64,000 nt of DNA from Heliocidaris erythrogramma (Eukaryota; Echinodermata; Echinoidea; Camarodonta; Echinometridae). The stretch spans positions 29,420,094 to 29,484,093 of the forward strand of contig CM046857.1 in the NCBI GenBank assembly GCA_025617745.1. The letters run 5' to 3'. Positions 55,161-64,000 of this stretch are shown here, one piece after another (the first letter of the stretch is position 1; the number at the start of each line of letters is the position of its first letter). The notes beneath the pieces are model-generated. The model had not been told where the DNA came from. It saw only the letters and a list, made by a program, of their open reading frames with translations, and did not search any database. The position numbers and the translations under genes are program-made.

Positions 55161-58100
55161 CTGTTTGAGGAAGAAGGAATATGAAATTGAATTTTGATTG
55201 CTGTTATAACTTATGAGAAAGGGAAAGGTACAGCCTGAATAATATTATCTTTCACCTTATGAAATGGTTTTACCATCTCACCCACAACCATCAAATATTT
55301 GTATGCTATTGCACTATCATTAAATCATAAAAGCCTAACCCTTGTGTGGAACATGAAAGATTCGAGATTGTCAAATATTAACTTCTTTCGTTCATGATTA
55401 TGTTGTTCATGTCGTTGTTGTTGTTTTTCCTGATGTTGTTTGGTCATTTTGTGTCCCATTGGTTAACAAGTCAAAAATTAAGTCAGAATTACTGCAAGAA
55501 ATTTAAATGCGACTTTTCTTGATATCTTGTGTGATCTATACTCTGTATAATAGGGTTCGGTGTAAAAATGCCAGAGTTAAAAATGCCAGAGGTAAAAATG
55601 CCAGTGGTAAAAATGTCACAGGAAAAAATGCCAGAGGAAAAAATGCCAGAGGTAAAAATGCCAGTGGTAAAAATGCCAGAGGTAAAAATGCCAGAGATAA
55701 AAACGCCAGAGGTAAAAATGCCAGTCGTAAAAATGCCAGAGGAAAAAATGCCAGAGGTAAAAATGCCAGAGGAAAAAATGTCAGAGGTAAAAATGCCAGA
55801 GGAAAAAATGCAAGAGGTAAAAAATTCCAGAGGAAAAAATTCCAGAGGTAAAAATGCTAGAGGAAAAGAATTGCTAGAACAACCCCCCCCCCCCCCCCCC
55901 CCACCCCCATCCCCGGCCTGGATATATCAAGCATGTATTGTTTGCCACTCGCTTTCAGTTGACGACCCTTTTTTTGTTAAACACTTCAATAACGATTTTT
56001 CACATTTAATTCACTTGAATATATCTGCATCTTGTTTATAACTTAATGTGCATGAGCCCCCCCCCCCCCCCCCCTCCCCCGTATTAATGTTGACGAGGCT
56101 ATAACGCTAGATGTTTGTGTGACGGCCTGTAAATTTGCTGAAGAAGGGAGAACTGAAAAAGAAAAAAGTGCAGGTACAAGTACAGATAACGAAAGGCAAA
56201 CTAGTCAAGATTATTTGGTACAAGTCAGGGACTGACCCCCACACTTTTTTCAGTAAGGACGTGCAAACGTGCAAAAAATGCAAGTGCAAAAATGTGGTAT
56301 CCACGCAGCCCCCCCCCCCCCCCCCCCCCCCACTAAGCCCCTCCACTTTCCAAGACGTTCCGCGGCGCCTGCAAGTTATTTTACTACAGGTACAGGTATT
56401 GTGTCTTTAAGTTATACAGTTAGTATCATGATGCGGGGGCCTCTCGTTATTCCGAAGGTTCGTATTTCCGAAACACTAATTTCCCATGCCTGGGGGTTCA
56501 AAATTCCGAACATTTGTTGCATTATTCCGAAGGTTCATTATTCCGAAGGTTCGTTTATCCAAAGGTTCATAATTCCGAAAAGGTTCATATTTACCCACAA
56601 AAGGACTGTCCCACATTAGGGTGATGTCATATTGAACAAAAGATCTGGAGTCCAGAGTCCAACGCGGTCAAACCAAATAGTCTAAAAAGTAAAATAAGCA
56701 GATGTCAGGTCTGCTTTTAGACCTTCTCTATATTTCACCTTGATTTTTCACCTATATTCTCCTAGTATGCAGCTGGCATATTTTGCCTCTTTACTCTTTG
56801 TTCCTGACATCATCCATCGCGTGTTTACCTCTGGCATTTTTTATCTGGCATTTTTACCTCTGGCATTTTTTCATCTGGCATTTTTATCTCTGGCATTTTT
56901 TCCTCTGGCATTTTTACCTCTGGCATTTTTACCTGGCACCGTATAATAGATATAGTTACTATGTAAAGTGGCCGAAAATATATGAGACAAAAATACTTTT
57001 ACTTGCTCCAGTGATCATGTCTTTCTTTGCAAAATCACTTTCCTGCCATAATCCATCACCAACATAGTACGTACTTTGGTAATTCTGCAACGTATATCAG
57101 AGTGACGGACAGGTTGACGAGTGAGGCTGCAGTAGTCCAGGCGGCGTAGATGGCTAGACCGTTATGCACCAAGACTCGATACGCCCATAGATCAGATCTG
57201 TGGGAAATTGGTCATGAGAAAATATATTGTTATATTTTAAAGGAGGCAGATCATTATTTTGATAAGGAACCAACACATATCAAACATAGTCATTTTTAAG
57301 TAAATATCAGAAAATTCTTAGGGCTCCAGCTGACACCATTGTAGTTACGACTTAAAGCATTGGTTTGCTATATATGTATAGCCAGTAGCTGTATAAATTC
57401 TTTTGAGCACTAATCATGTTGTCAATATTAATAGGCTCTACTCATATAAGATACTACACAAAGTGTTTTAATTCACTAATAAAAGATTGGATATCGATGA
57501 ATGTTTTATAGATATATATGAATATCAATGGGGAATTATGTCACAAATAGTTTGTATAGTCTCATCAAGTATAGCATCTATCTGGTTTTATGTAGAAGAA
57601 AATGTCAGATTTTAGAGATTCTCTATCAAATTTCTTTGTGGGGATAATTTTCTTTTGAAGTTATTCAGAAGAGGAAAGTCCACCCTGATATTAAGTTGGT
57701 TTTAAAAGAAGCTGAACATTTTACGAAACAGATAATGAAAGTTTGAGCAAAATTCGATAATCAAACACAAATTGGCAACTCCGTGACATATCTTGCGAGC
57801 TCCTCTTCCATTTGCAGATTTTCCCTGTACTGAAAGTTTTCATTTATCATATATAGATAAAATCATTTCTATTATGCTTTTACACAAAACCCAGGCTGCA
57901 AAGGAAAATGAAAATTTATGAATTTTTGTGTACAGAACTGCCAATTTGTATTTAATTAATTACATCCTCAAAAGTTCATAACTTTCTTATTTCTTTTCGG
58001 ATTTTCCTCAAACTTTCATTGATCTGTTTCTTTAATTTTCTGCTTCTTTCAAACTAACTTAATAACAGAGTGGACCTTTCCCTTTAAATGTCAGAAATTA

Positions 58101-59133
58101 TCATGCTATTTTTGTACTAATTGTGTGGGCTAACAAGGCGAGAAGCATTCGTTTATCTTGGAGCTCCAGTGCTGTTCGGATTAAGTTTTGCTTATTATAA
58201 TTTATTTCTGAATTCAGGGAGATGTCAGTTTTCTTCCTGGTAACCTGTATTATACAAGATGCACTTCAACTTCAACTGAGAAGCAAATAAATGCAATGAA
58301 ATGAAATGAAACAGTCAACTTACTCTGCATAGTCCTTGAAGTCGCTGAGATACTGGAAGACATTGGTGAGGCTGATATACAACCCTACATACAGGGTCAG
58401 AGAAATGAGACCCAGAGCCAAGGTAGATCTAGTCAGGTACTCCCGATCCCACAACAACAACCAAAGCATATTGGCCACATTGTTGATCATGTAACTGTTC
58501 AAGAACATTGTCGTGGTGACCGGTGGGTTTAGGAAGACCGGCCCTCGGCTGTTGGAGCGACATAAGGTCGTCAAGACGTAGATGATCCAGGCGAAGTTCC
58601 ACAAGTAGATCAGACCCCATATGCTGAAGGTATAACCTGCGGGTGTAACAGGGGTCGGGTATTTCTTCGAGATGTTAGCGACTGTACTCCTGAACCATCC
58701 TGCGAGAAGGAAAAAGGAAAAAGAGGCCAAATAATTTCAACGACAATAAGTTAACTTTCTTTCAAATGAAAGCTGCTTTTGGTTCATATTTTGGTTGGTT
58801 GCATCGACAGATGGTGCAATAATATTTTAATAATTCATGATTCATAATTACCAATAAGGTTCATAAAAGTGTTTCTAATATAAACGCTTTATAAAGTTTA
58901 TAACACGTCCTTCCCATTCTCCCCTTCTTTTCATCTAGTTTCTCTTTTCATCATTGGATGGAGAGGGAAGCACGTGCCCCCGTGCCCCGCCCCCCCCCCC
59001 TCCCCCATAGCTACTCCACAATTTTACCTAACGACAGCGGGTTATCAGGACCAATAGCCGCCTGGAAGTTTACGAACTGGAGAAAAAGAAAGACGATGAG
59101 GGTGCAAAACGAAGACACGACCACGGATTCCAT
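54842..59133 (-). CDS. seven-pass membrane protein with TspO-like motif, intact copy
   Basis: Four exons on the - strand (59133-59028, 58699-58324, 57197-57075, 55160-54842) join with matching phases to 307 residues; total 924 bases including the stop. Residues 1-24 form a signal peptide-like segment; then seven hydrophobic segments (about 58-80, 97-119, 127-149, 170-196, 208-228, 233-252, 261-284). The stretch TPAGYTFSIWGLIYLW recalls tryptophan-rich sensory (TspO/MBR-like) membrane proteins, and NGLAIYAAWTTAASL resembles a motif I associate with related animal proteins; TspO itself has five passes, so the relation is tentative. The function is unknown. The + strand copy at 47552-49813 is its broken paralogue. 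Introns carry a MITE (57672-58082) and a minisatellite foldback (55546-56950). Confidence 0.75.
55546..56950. mobile_element. foldback with inverted ATGCCAGAGGTAAAA minisatellites in intron 3
   Basis: The left array (55563-55868) has about 20 copies of a 15-bp unit close to ATGCCAGAGGTAAAA. The right array (56820-56938) has about 8 copies of the complement (CTCTGGCATTTTTAC). The ends TATAATAGGGTTCGGTG and CACCGTATAATA are imperfect complements. The middle holds two C runs and a second minisatellite, TTCCGAAGGTTCATTA (56450-56590). Since 15 is a multiple of 3, the array is open in frames giving MPEVK or KNARG repeats; these are not taken as genes. Confidence 0.8.
57075..57197 (-). CDS. exon 3 of the seven-pass gene
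   Basis: Acceptor TTTCCCACAG, donor gtacgt after CCAAA. Encodes SDLWAYRVLVHNGLAIYAAW then TTAASLVNLSVTLIYVAELP, one membrane segment. Phases fit both neighbours; the alternative donor 4 bases on would break the frame. Confidence 0.75.
57672..58082. mobile_element. MITE related to 19744-20317, in intron 2
   Basis: GAAAGTCCACCCTGATATTA at the left and TAACAGAGTGGACCTTTCCC at the right; the internal AAATTGGCAACTCCGTGACA and GCGAGCTCCTCTTCC blocks match the copy at 19744-20317. The left end has decayed; TTAA remains at the right edge. Confidence 0.65.
58140..58310 (+). repeat. possible LINE 3' fragment with TGAAA tail
   Basis: Ends in AAATGCAATGAAATGAAATG, the tail type of LINE-A, next to the exon 2 donor. 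The body is too short to assign. Confidence 0.35.
58324..58699 (-). CDS. exon 2 of the seven-pass gene
   Basis: Acceptor CTTCTCGCAG, donor gtaagt. Encodes GWFRSTVANISKKYPTPVTP onwards through three membrane segments. The listed TspO-like motif is at residues 54-69. Ends with two bases of a Glu codon. Confidence 0.8.
59028..59133 (-). CDS. exon 1 (signal peptide) of the seven-pass gene
   Basis: ATG at 59133-59131; MESVVVSSFCTLIVFLFLQF is a clear hydrophobic leader. The donor gtaaaat follows TTA G. One base of a Gly codon carries over. Confidence 0.7.
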
Positions 59134-59304
59134 CTTGGATTGACCTACATAACCGTAAAGAGAGAAGAAAAAACAACATTTTCCCAACATGGAAAACGAT
59201 CTTAAAAAATAAACCTAATAAGAAATTTCACCTTTCTTAGTGGTCACTTAAGAGGCTTTGTCCTATTACAAAGTCTGTCTAAGATTTTGATACTTGAAAC
59301 TTTT

Positions 59305-59468
59305 CAGGGCCCCGTTGCATAAAACGTACCATTAACGGTAACTTTGCCATCAATGGTAACTCCCATGGAAACCTCGATTTTGATTGGCTGTTGAGTGATG
59401 TTACCAATGTAGTTACCATTGATAGCAGAGTTACCATTAATGGTAAGTTTTTATGCAACGGGGCCCTG
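59305..59468. mobile_element. 164-bp MITE with CAGGGCCCCGTTGCATAAAA termini
   Basis: The left 20 bases are an exact complement of the right 20. Inner blocks (TACCATTAACGGTAA, ATCAATGGTAAC) are repeated and inverted. It is upstream of the seven-pass gene on the - strand, about 170 bp from its start codon. Confidence 0.85.
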
Positions 59469-60540
59469 GTGTTTAATTACAACATGTCCATCAGTCCAAT
59501 AATTAGAATTTGAAGAGTCAGAATTAATCATGCATGCCTACTCGTAAAAATACTTATACATGTACTGGCGGAGGATTGATTTGTACCTTTTAACGGAATG
59601 CATAGGTCAGGGCATGCAACTTCAATTCCATACAAGAACGGTTCACTCTCATTGTGCATCGTAAGTTGCACACAAAATTGTATACTGCAAGAAACATTAA
59701 TGGAGATTGACTATCAGAGTCTAGGACGATGCATAAGTGTCATAATATTTATTTGCCCAATGGGTTAATTTCTATTAAAGATATAATTGAGAAAAGACTC
59801 CTCAGCTTAATAAATATTACGATTTACTATATTCGGCAAAAAATTTCACTGTCACTGGCTGATGTTCAAAATAGATTACAGTGAATCTGATAGGAAAGTA
59901 ACCGTTAAATGAATAGTCAACGTATTAAAAAAAACTGTTAAAAAGTTAAGGTTTGCAACCATAAAAGAAAAGAACAATTTAATACCCAAAATGGACAACT
60001 TATGGTTTTCTTTGTTATGCATAACTACGATACGATGCTGATTTGTTACTATAGATTAATTAGCTAAGAATATGTGATTGACAATGATTACATTATACTA
60101 AACTGATGGTGGTATTGGAGGAAATAAGGCTAGCTTGTTGAGAGAGAACAGGGGATAATTATTAATTAGAAGTTTGTGTAAAACATGAAAGGTCAAAGTC
60201 TAGAAATATTCATGGAACGGTTCCAAGTAGGCTAACATACATACATTATCACGTATTATGTTTCTCCATTCATGTGATCAAGAAGTGTTTAAAATATCTA
60301 GAATTATTTGATTAGCGTTGGACAAAGTTTCTTGGAGATATCTAATCGATACATTATGATTACAATGCGTATCTGAGCTGGCATGCAGCAGAGGAGGGGA
60401 AAGGGGGGGGGGGGGGGGTGACACTCCCCATTTGCAATTTTCTCGTTCGAAATCTTTATTGGCTATCGGCAAATTAACTTTACTTAGATGATCTTTCAGC
60501 AAAATTATAATCTGGCAACCACTCTTCACGTTTTTTGTTT
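59469..60540. other. non-coding, nothing specific seen
   Basis: AT-rich; a G run at 60402-60418. No exon or element ends recognised. Confidence 0.4.
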
Positions 60541-60544
60541 TGTT

Positions 60545-60850
60545 ACCCACGGCCACGCCGATGAAATCGGCAGGGTTATGTAAAGGGCTCCGTACGTTTG
60601 TTTGTTTGTTTGTTTGTGTACAAGATAACTAGGGAACGGGTAAACAGATTTGCACCAAATTTTCAGGGAATGTTCGGATAGTGACAGGAAAGAATCGATT
60701 AGATTTTGGTGATGATGGTGATGAACCCTGCAAATTCTGTGTGACCTTGAAGTTTTGACCCCATAGTAAAGTATATGAACTTCAGTTCGGATAGTGACAG
60801 GAAAGAATCGATTAGATTTTGGTGATGATCTGTTGACGCCTGCAAATCAT
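60545..60850. repeat. dispersed repeat with GTTT microsatellite and a 113-bp direct repeat
   Basis: Starts CACGGCCACGCCGATGAAAT, then a GTTT array (60597-60616). The block TTCGGATAGTGACAGGAAAG and following AATCGATTAGATTTTGGTGATGAT occurs at 60673 and again at 60786. Confidence 0.6.
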
Positions 60851-62368
60851 TAAGGCTTTTTTCAGTTATGTATAGTGCCTAAATAAACAGCAATGACATT
60901 TCTTTTGAATTGATAATGGCAGGTCATAAAACTCTGGGAATGCATTGCAACACGTAGTAGAATTAATTGGAAACTTATAAAAAGAAGGATTGATCGAGGT
61001 GTTATTGCCCCTGATATTATGCAAGAACTAAAAACTGCTGTGATTTATAATAGGCCCTATTCAAATTTATGAGGAACATTGGTAGACTTTTGAGCTTGGG
61101 TATAATAGGCAGCATTGGTATTGTTTGGTAGTTTCGCAATTTGCAGGGCCTTTATTCAGACCTCTAACAAAATCATCAGTAAATTTTAAGGGCAACAGAT
61201 CTCAATTTTTTTCTTTCTTGTTTCCGGAATTTGAAGTGTGAAAAGGTATATTATTTCCTTGTAATAGGCACAATAACGTTTACCTCACAACAGCTGAACT
61301 TCAAGTAAAGAGGTATAGATGAATTAAGTTACACCCATGCTGGTTTTTACAATGCAAAAAGATCCGCTATAGCATTTTCTGGTAGGATCCATGGCTATAG
61401 TGACAGTTATTTTGAATGAATAGTGACATACCATTTAACTTTAGACATGCATCATAACCATTGTATCAGAAGTTGGAAACTTGATTCAATGTAGGGCTGA
61501 TTATGCAAGAGCCAATACTGCTGGGATTCACATTGTCTCAAAGATGGAAACATTTTTTTTACTCTCTTTTGTCAACTTGACGAACAATGATAATTGCCCT
61601 AGGACGTTTGTGAATGTTAAGAACTTTGTATCAATTAATTCTATGAGCTTGTATATAAGAGCCAGAATTTGTAATGTTCGGGAATCCCACAGACTCTGGC
61701 GGCATTTTGGAGTAATTCATGCCTTTTGACCTTTTTTTTTTTTTTTTTTTAAATTGTGTTCCTAAGTGGATGATGTCCGTAGGCTATTACAACGTACAGG
61801 CCATTTACTGAAAAAAACTTTTTTTTATTTTTATGAATGGCAAAGCATTTTGTTGAAAGTTTATAGGGGCACGTGTCATTTGTTTTGGAGTAATAAAGGT
61901 ATGGCAACGAAGGTTGCTATATCCATCAAGTATCAGTAGATATCACAATAAAGGCACAGTGGTATACCATCTATTATTGTTTGGCGATCTGGTCTCTTGC
62001 CTTTCGGCTTTTGGAAGGTTTTTTTTTTTTAAACCACATTTCAAACAAAGTTTAATTAAATTTATTTTGAGGTGTCTGTAAACTTCTTAACATGACATAG
62101 TCCGTTTATAGAAAGTGTAAGGAAACTTGCTGGTGTTCTTTTTTCCGCTCAGAGTTTGGTCATAAGCAGTTGTATTATGAAGGGCGCGAAGCTGTGTATA
62201 TTTTTAACTTCTATTATTTGTTTCCAAAAGGGAGAAGGATTTTTACCAATGGAATCTTTTATTCAGCCATAATTTATTAGCTGCAGAGTACAGGAAAACA
62301 AACCTGTTTTCTCTATTTATCAATTGCTTTAGATTTTTTTTTTTTTTGTGTGTGTAAAATGACAGTGA
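60851..62368. other. possible 5' region of the right-end LINE, no clear frame
   Basis: Short fragments read like protein (for example KLIKRRIDRGVIAPDIMQEL near 60970-61030, RSAIAFSGRIHGYSDSYF near 61360-61420) but are broken by stops and I do not recognise them. T runs at 61731-61750 and 62335-62346. It may be a decayed ORF1 region. Confidence 0.3.
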
Positions 62369-62731
62369 ATGATTATATTAGTCAGTTTCTTTATTCTTAT
62401 TAATAGGAGAAGGGTCCGGGAAATCGAAGTCATGTTATCCCCCCTTCTCTTTCTTCCTGACAAGGAAGTGCTTACTCCTTGGGGATGGGAGGGAAGGAGG
62501 TTTGGGTTTTGGAATGGAGGGGTGGGAAGTTCTACTTGTGTGGGGGTACCGAAACACATCGAATGCATTAGTAGGAATAAAAGGGTCTTTCACTTCAATA
62601 GTTATCGCTATCCAAAGAAACAGAGTGCAAAGGAAAGTGTTTTTTATGCTGCATGTCTGGCTCTCCATATAGCAGCTCAATTGTATAAGAGAACGCTTGG
62701 TTCAGCTTTACCACTTTTACGAGAGCTATGA
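62369..62731 (+). CDS. frame overlapping the start of LINE-C ORF2, unidentified
   Basis: A 120-residue frame whose stop (62729-62731) overlaps the ORF2 start in ATGA. The part from about residue 30 on is Trp/Gly-rich, then basic. I do not recognise it. The ATGA overlap is a known arrangement in some non-LTR elements, where ORF2 is reached by reinitiation, but chance is possible. Confidence 0.3.
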   Translation: MIILVSFFILINRRRVREIEVMLSPLLFLPDKEVLTPWGWEGRRFGFWNGGVGSSTCVGVPKHIECISRNKRVFHFNSYRYPKKQSAKESVFYAACLALHIAAQLYKRTLGSALPLLREL

Positions 62732-64000
62732 TGGGTACGAATGTTAATTGTAAACTATGTTCGCTTAATGTAAGAGGAATTAGGGAAAGTACTAAAAGGG
62801 GTGGGGTTTTTTCATGGTGCAGAGAAAGGGGTGACGTTATTTTTCTTCAAGAAACGTTTAGTTCAAAGGATACAGAGGACAGGTGGAGCTCAATGTGGGA
62901 TGGGTTATGCTTTTATAGTCACGGTTCTGTTCACAGTAGAGGCGTTCTTATTTTAATAAAAGATTCAGTGGACTTCAAAGTCATAAAAATAGAGAGGGAT
63001 GATAGTGGGCGTTTTATAATAATAGACTGTGAAATTCAAGGGTATATAATTGTCTTATGTAATGTTTACTTTCCCACGAGAGATAAAGAGAAAAAACAAA
63101 TAGAAATGATTCAAGACTTACGGAAGAGGTTTAATAGAATTAACAACAAAAGTCATATTATAATAGGAGGGGATTTCAATTTGATTATGAATAATAATTT
63201 AGACTATAGCGGAAGGGTACTGCAAACTATCAGTAAATTTAGTAAAGAAGTAACTGAGTTCATGGAAGAGTTGCATATATCAGATATATGGCGAGAAAGA
63301 AATCCCTTGAAAAAACAATACACTTATACAAAACAAAATCCATTTATGCAGAGTCGATTAGACTATTGGCTAATGTCTGAAAATATGCAAGGATTGGTTA
63401 CAAAGTGTGAGATAGTTCATTCATTAGCACCTGACCACTCAGCAATACTCTTGACTCTTTATGACAAAACAGAAAATAATATAGGGCAAAAATCAAAAGG
63501 ATCTTATTGGAAATTCAACAACAGCCTTTGCACAAACGTAGATTTTGTTAAACAGTTGAAAGAAGAGATAATTAATTTGGAAAAAGATTTACAACTAGAA
63601 ATTAAAGACAAGAGAGTCCTCTGGGACTTTATGAAAATGAAAATAAGAAGTTTTACACAAGCTTTTTCAAAGAAATTAGCTGTAGAAAGAAAACAAAAAA
63701 GGGAGCTCCTTGACAAAGAAGTAGCGGATTTAGAAATAAGTCTTGCTGAAGGAGTTACAGAAAGAAAATTGGAAGCATTAAAAAAGAAAAAGGAAGAGTT
63801 AGTAGCTTGTTATAATTACATTAATGAAGGGATAAAAATACGTTCTAGGGCAACTTGGTATGAAAGTGGGGAAAGGGACACAAGATATTTTAGTCAATTG
63901 CTACAAACAAATAAAAAAAAGTGTGTCATAAAGAATTTAGTAACTGAGGATGGTCAAATGATTGATAAAGAAAGGGAAGTTCTGAATTTGATTAAGATAT
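62728..64000 (+). CDS. L1/Tx1-like LINE ORF2, endonuclease and start of RT region (LINE-C, runs off the edge)
   Basis: From ATG 62728 the frame is open for 424 codons to the window edge. Endonuclease motifs: LCSLNVRGIRE (Asn), VIFLQETFSS (Glu), SRGVLILIKDS, CNVYFPTRD, IIGGDFNLIM, SRLDYWLMSE and LAPDHSAILL (Asp-His). A Lys/Glu-rich linker follows, then RATWYESGERDTRYFSQL, which in L1-type ORF2 precedes the RT domain. The motif style is L1/Tx1 rather than the CR1/L2 style of LINE-A. No stop or frameshift in 1.27 kb marks it as the youngest retroelement here; it may be full-length to the right. Confidence 0.9.
   Translation, partial: MMGTNVNCKLCSLNVRGIRESTKRGGVFSWCRERGDVIFLQETFSSKDTEDRWSSMWDGLCFYSHGSVHSRGVLILIKDSVDFKVIKIERDDSGRFIIIDCEIQGYIIVLCNVYFPTRDKEKKQIEMIQDLRKRFNRINNKSHIIIGGDFNLIMNNNLDYSGRVLQTISKFSKEVTEFMEELHISDIWRERNPLKKQYTYTKQNPFMQSRLDYWLMSENMQGLVTKCEIVHSLAPDHSAILLTLYDKTENNIGQKSKGSYWKFNNSLCTNVDFVKQLKEEIINLEKDLQLEIKDKRVLWDFMKMKIRSFTQAFSKKLAVERKQKRELLDKEVADLEISLAEGVTERKLEALKKKKEELVACYNYINEGIKIRSRATWYESGERDTRYFSQLLQTNKKKCVIKNLVTEDGQMIDKEREVLNLIKI

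Noticed and set aside
55563..55868. CRISPR-like array
   Set aside because: The units are contiguous 15-bp tandem repeats without spacers, in a eukaryotic genome.
55507..56041. Repeat protein with MPEVK or KNARG units
   Set aside because: The frames exist only because the 15-bp minisatellite length is a multiple of three. They lie in an intron on the opposite strand inside a foldback element.

Overview
The window looks like nuclear DNA of a marine invertebrate deuterostome, most likely an echinoderm. Coding exons are split by GT-AG introns, the DNA is AT-rich, and foldback elements, LINEs and long G/C homopolymer runs fill most of the space. The only universally conserved gene is a complete 40S ribosomal protein SA gene (RPSA) on the + strand, with six coding exons between 25889 and 33694. 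The species assignment is inference.

Layout. 1-7230: mostly non-coding; two weak candidate exons of an unidentified + strand gene (1-78, 2005-2083), then AT-rich DNA and a GGGGCGGATCC-type foldback (5109-5440). 7231-8718 (-): a single-exon two-pass membrane protein whose tail carries PPxY motifs, with a histone H2B fragment just upstream. 9600-19026: two foldbacks, then a decayed CR1/L2-like LINE carrying a palindrome with two opposed tRNA-like sequences and a 1.56-kb DNA transposon inserted in ORF2 (5-bp target duplication). 19744-23441: foldbacks nested several deep, the innermost holding a tRNA-derived SINE. 24990-34100: RPSA. Its introns contain three foldbacks, a Penelope-like remnant, and decayed tandem copies of the start of coding exon 4 (called exon D below). 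34200-37430: small foldbacks. 37915-39324 (+): a paralogue of the 7231-8718 gene. 39681-44283: a PIF/Harbinger-like MITE and a truncated jockey/CR1-type LINE. 47552-49813 (+) and 54842-59133 (-): a second paralogous pair, multi-pass membrane proteins with a TspO-like motif. The - copy reconstructs to 307 codons with matching splice phases; the + copy has lost a splice acceptor, has an in-frame stop and a frameshift, and looks like a pseudogene. 62728-64000: an uninterrupted L1/Tx1-like ORF2 running off the right edge.

The least expected items are: the two-member family of PPxY-tailed membrane proteins, one with remnants of further tail modules after its stop; the RPSA exon D repeat; two foldbacks built on inverted minisatellites (50480-51217 and 55546-56950); and the foldback with perfect 42-bp terminal repeats enclosing a SINE. 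All identifications come from reading the sequence and recalled family motifs; no database search was possible.
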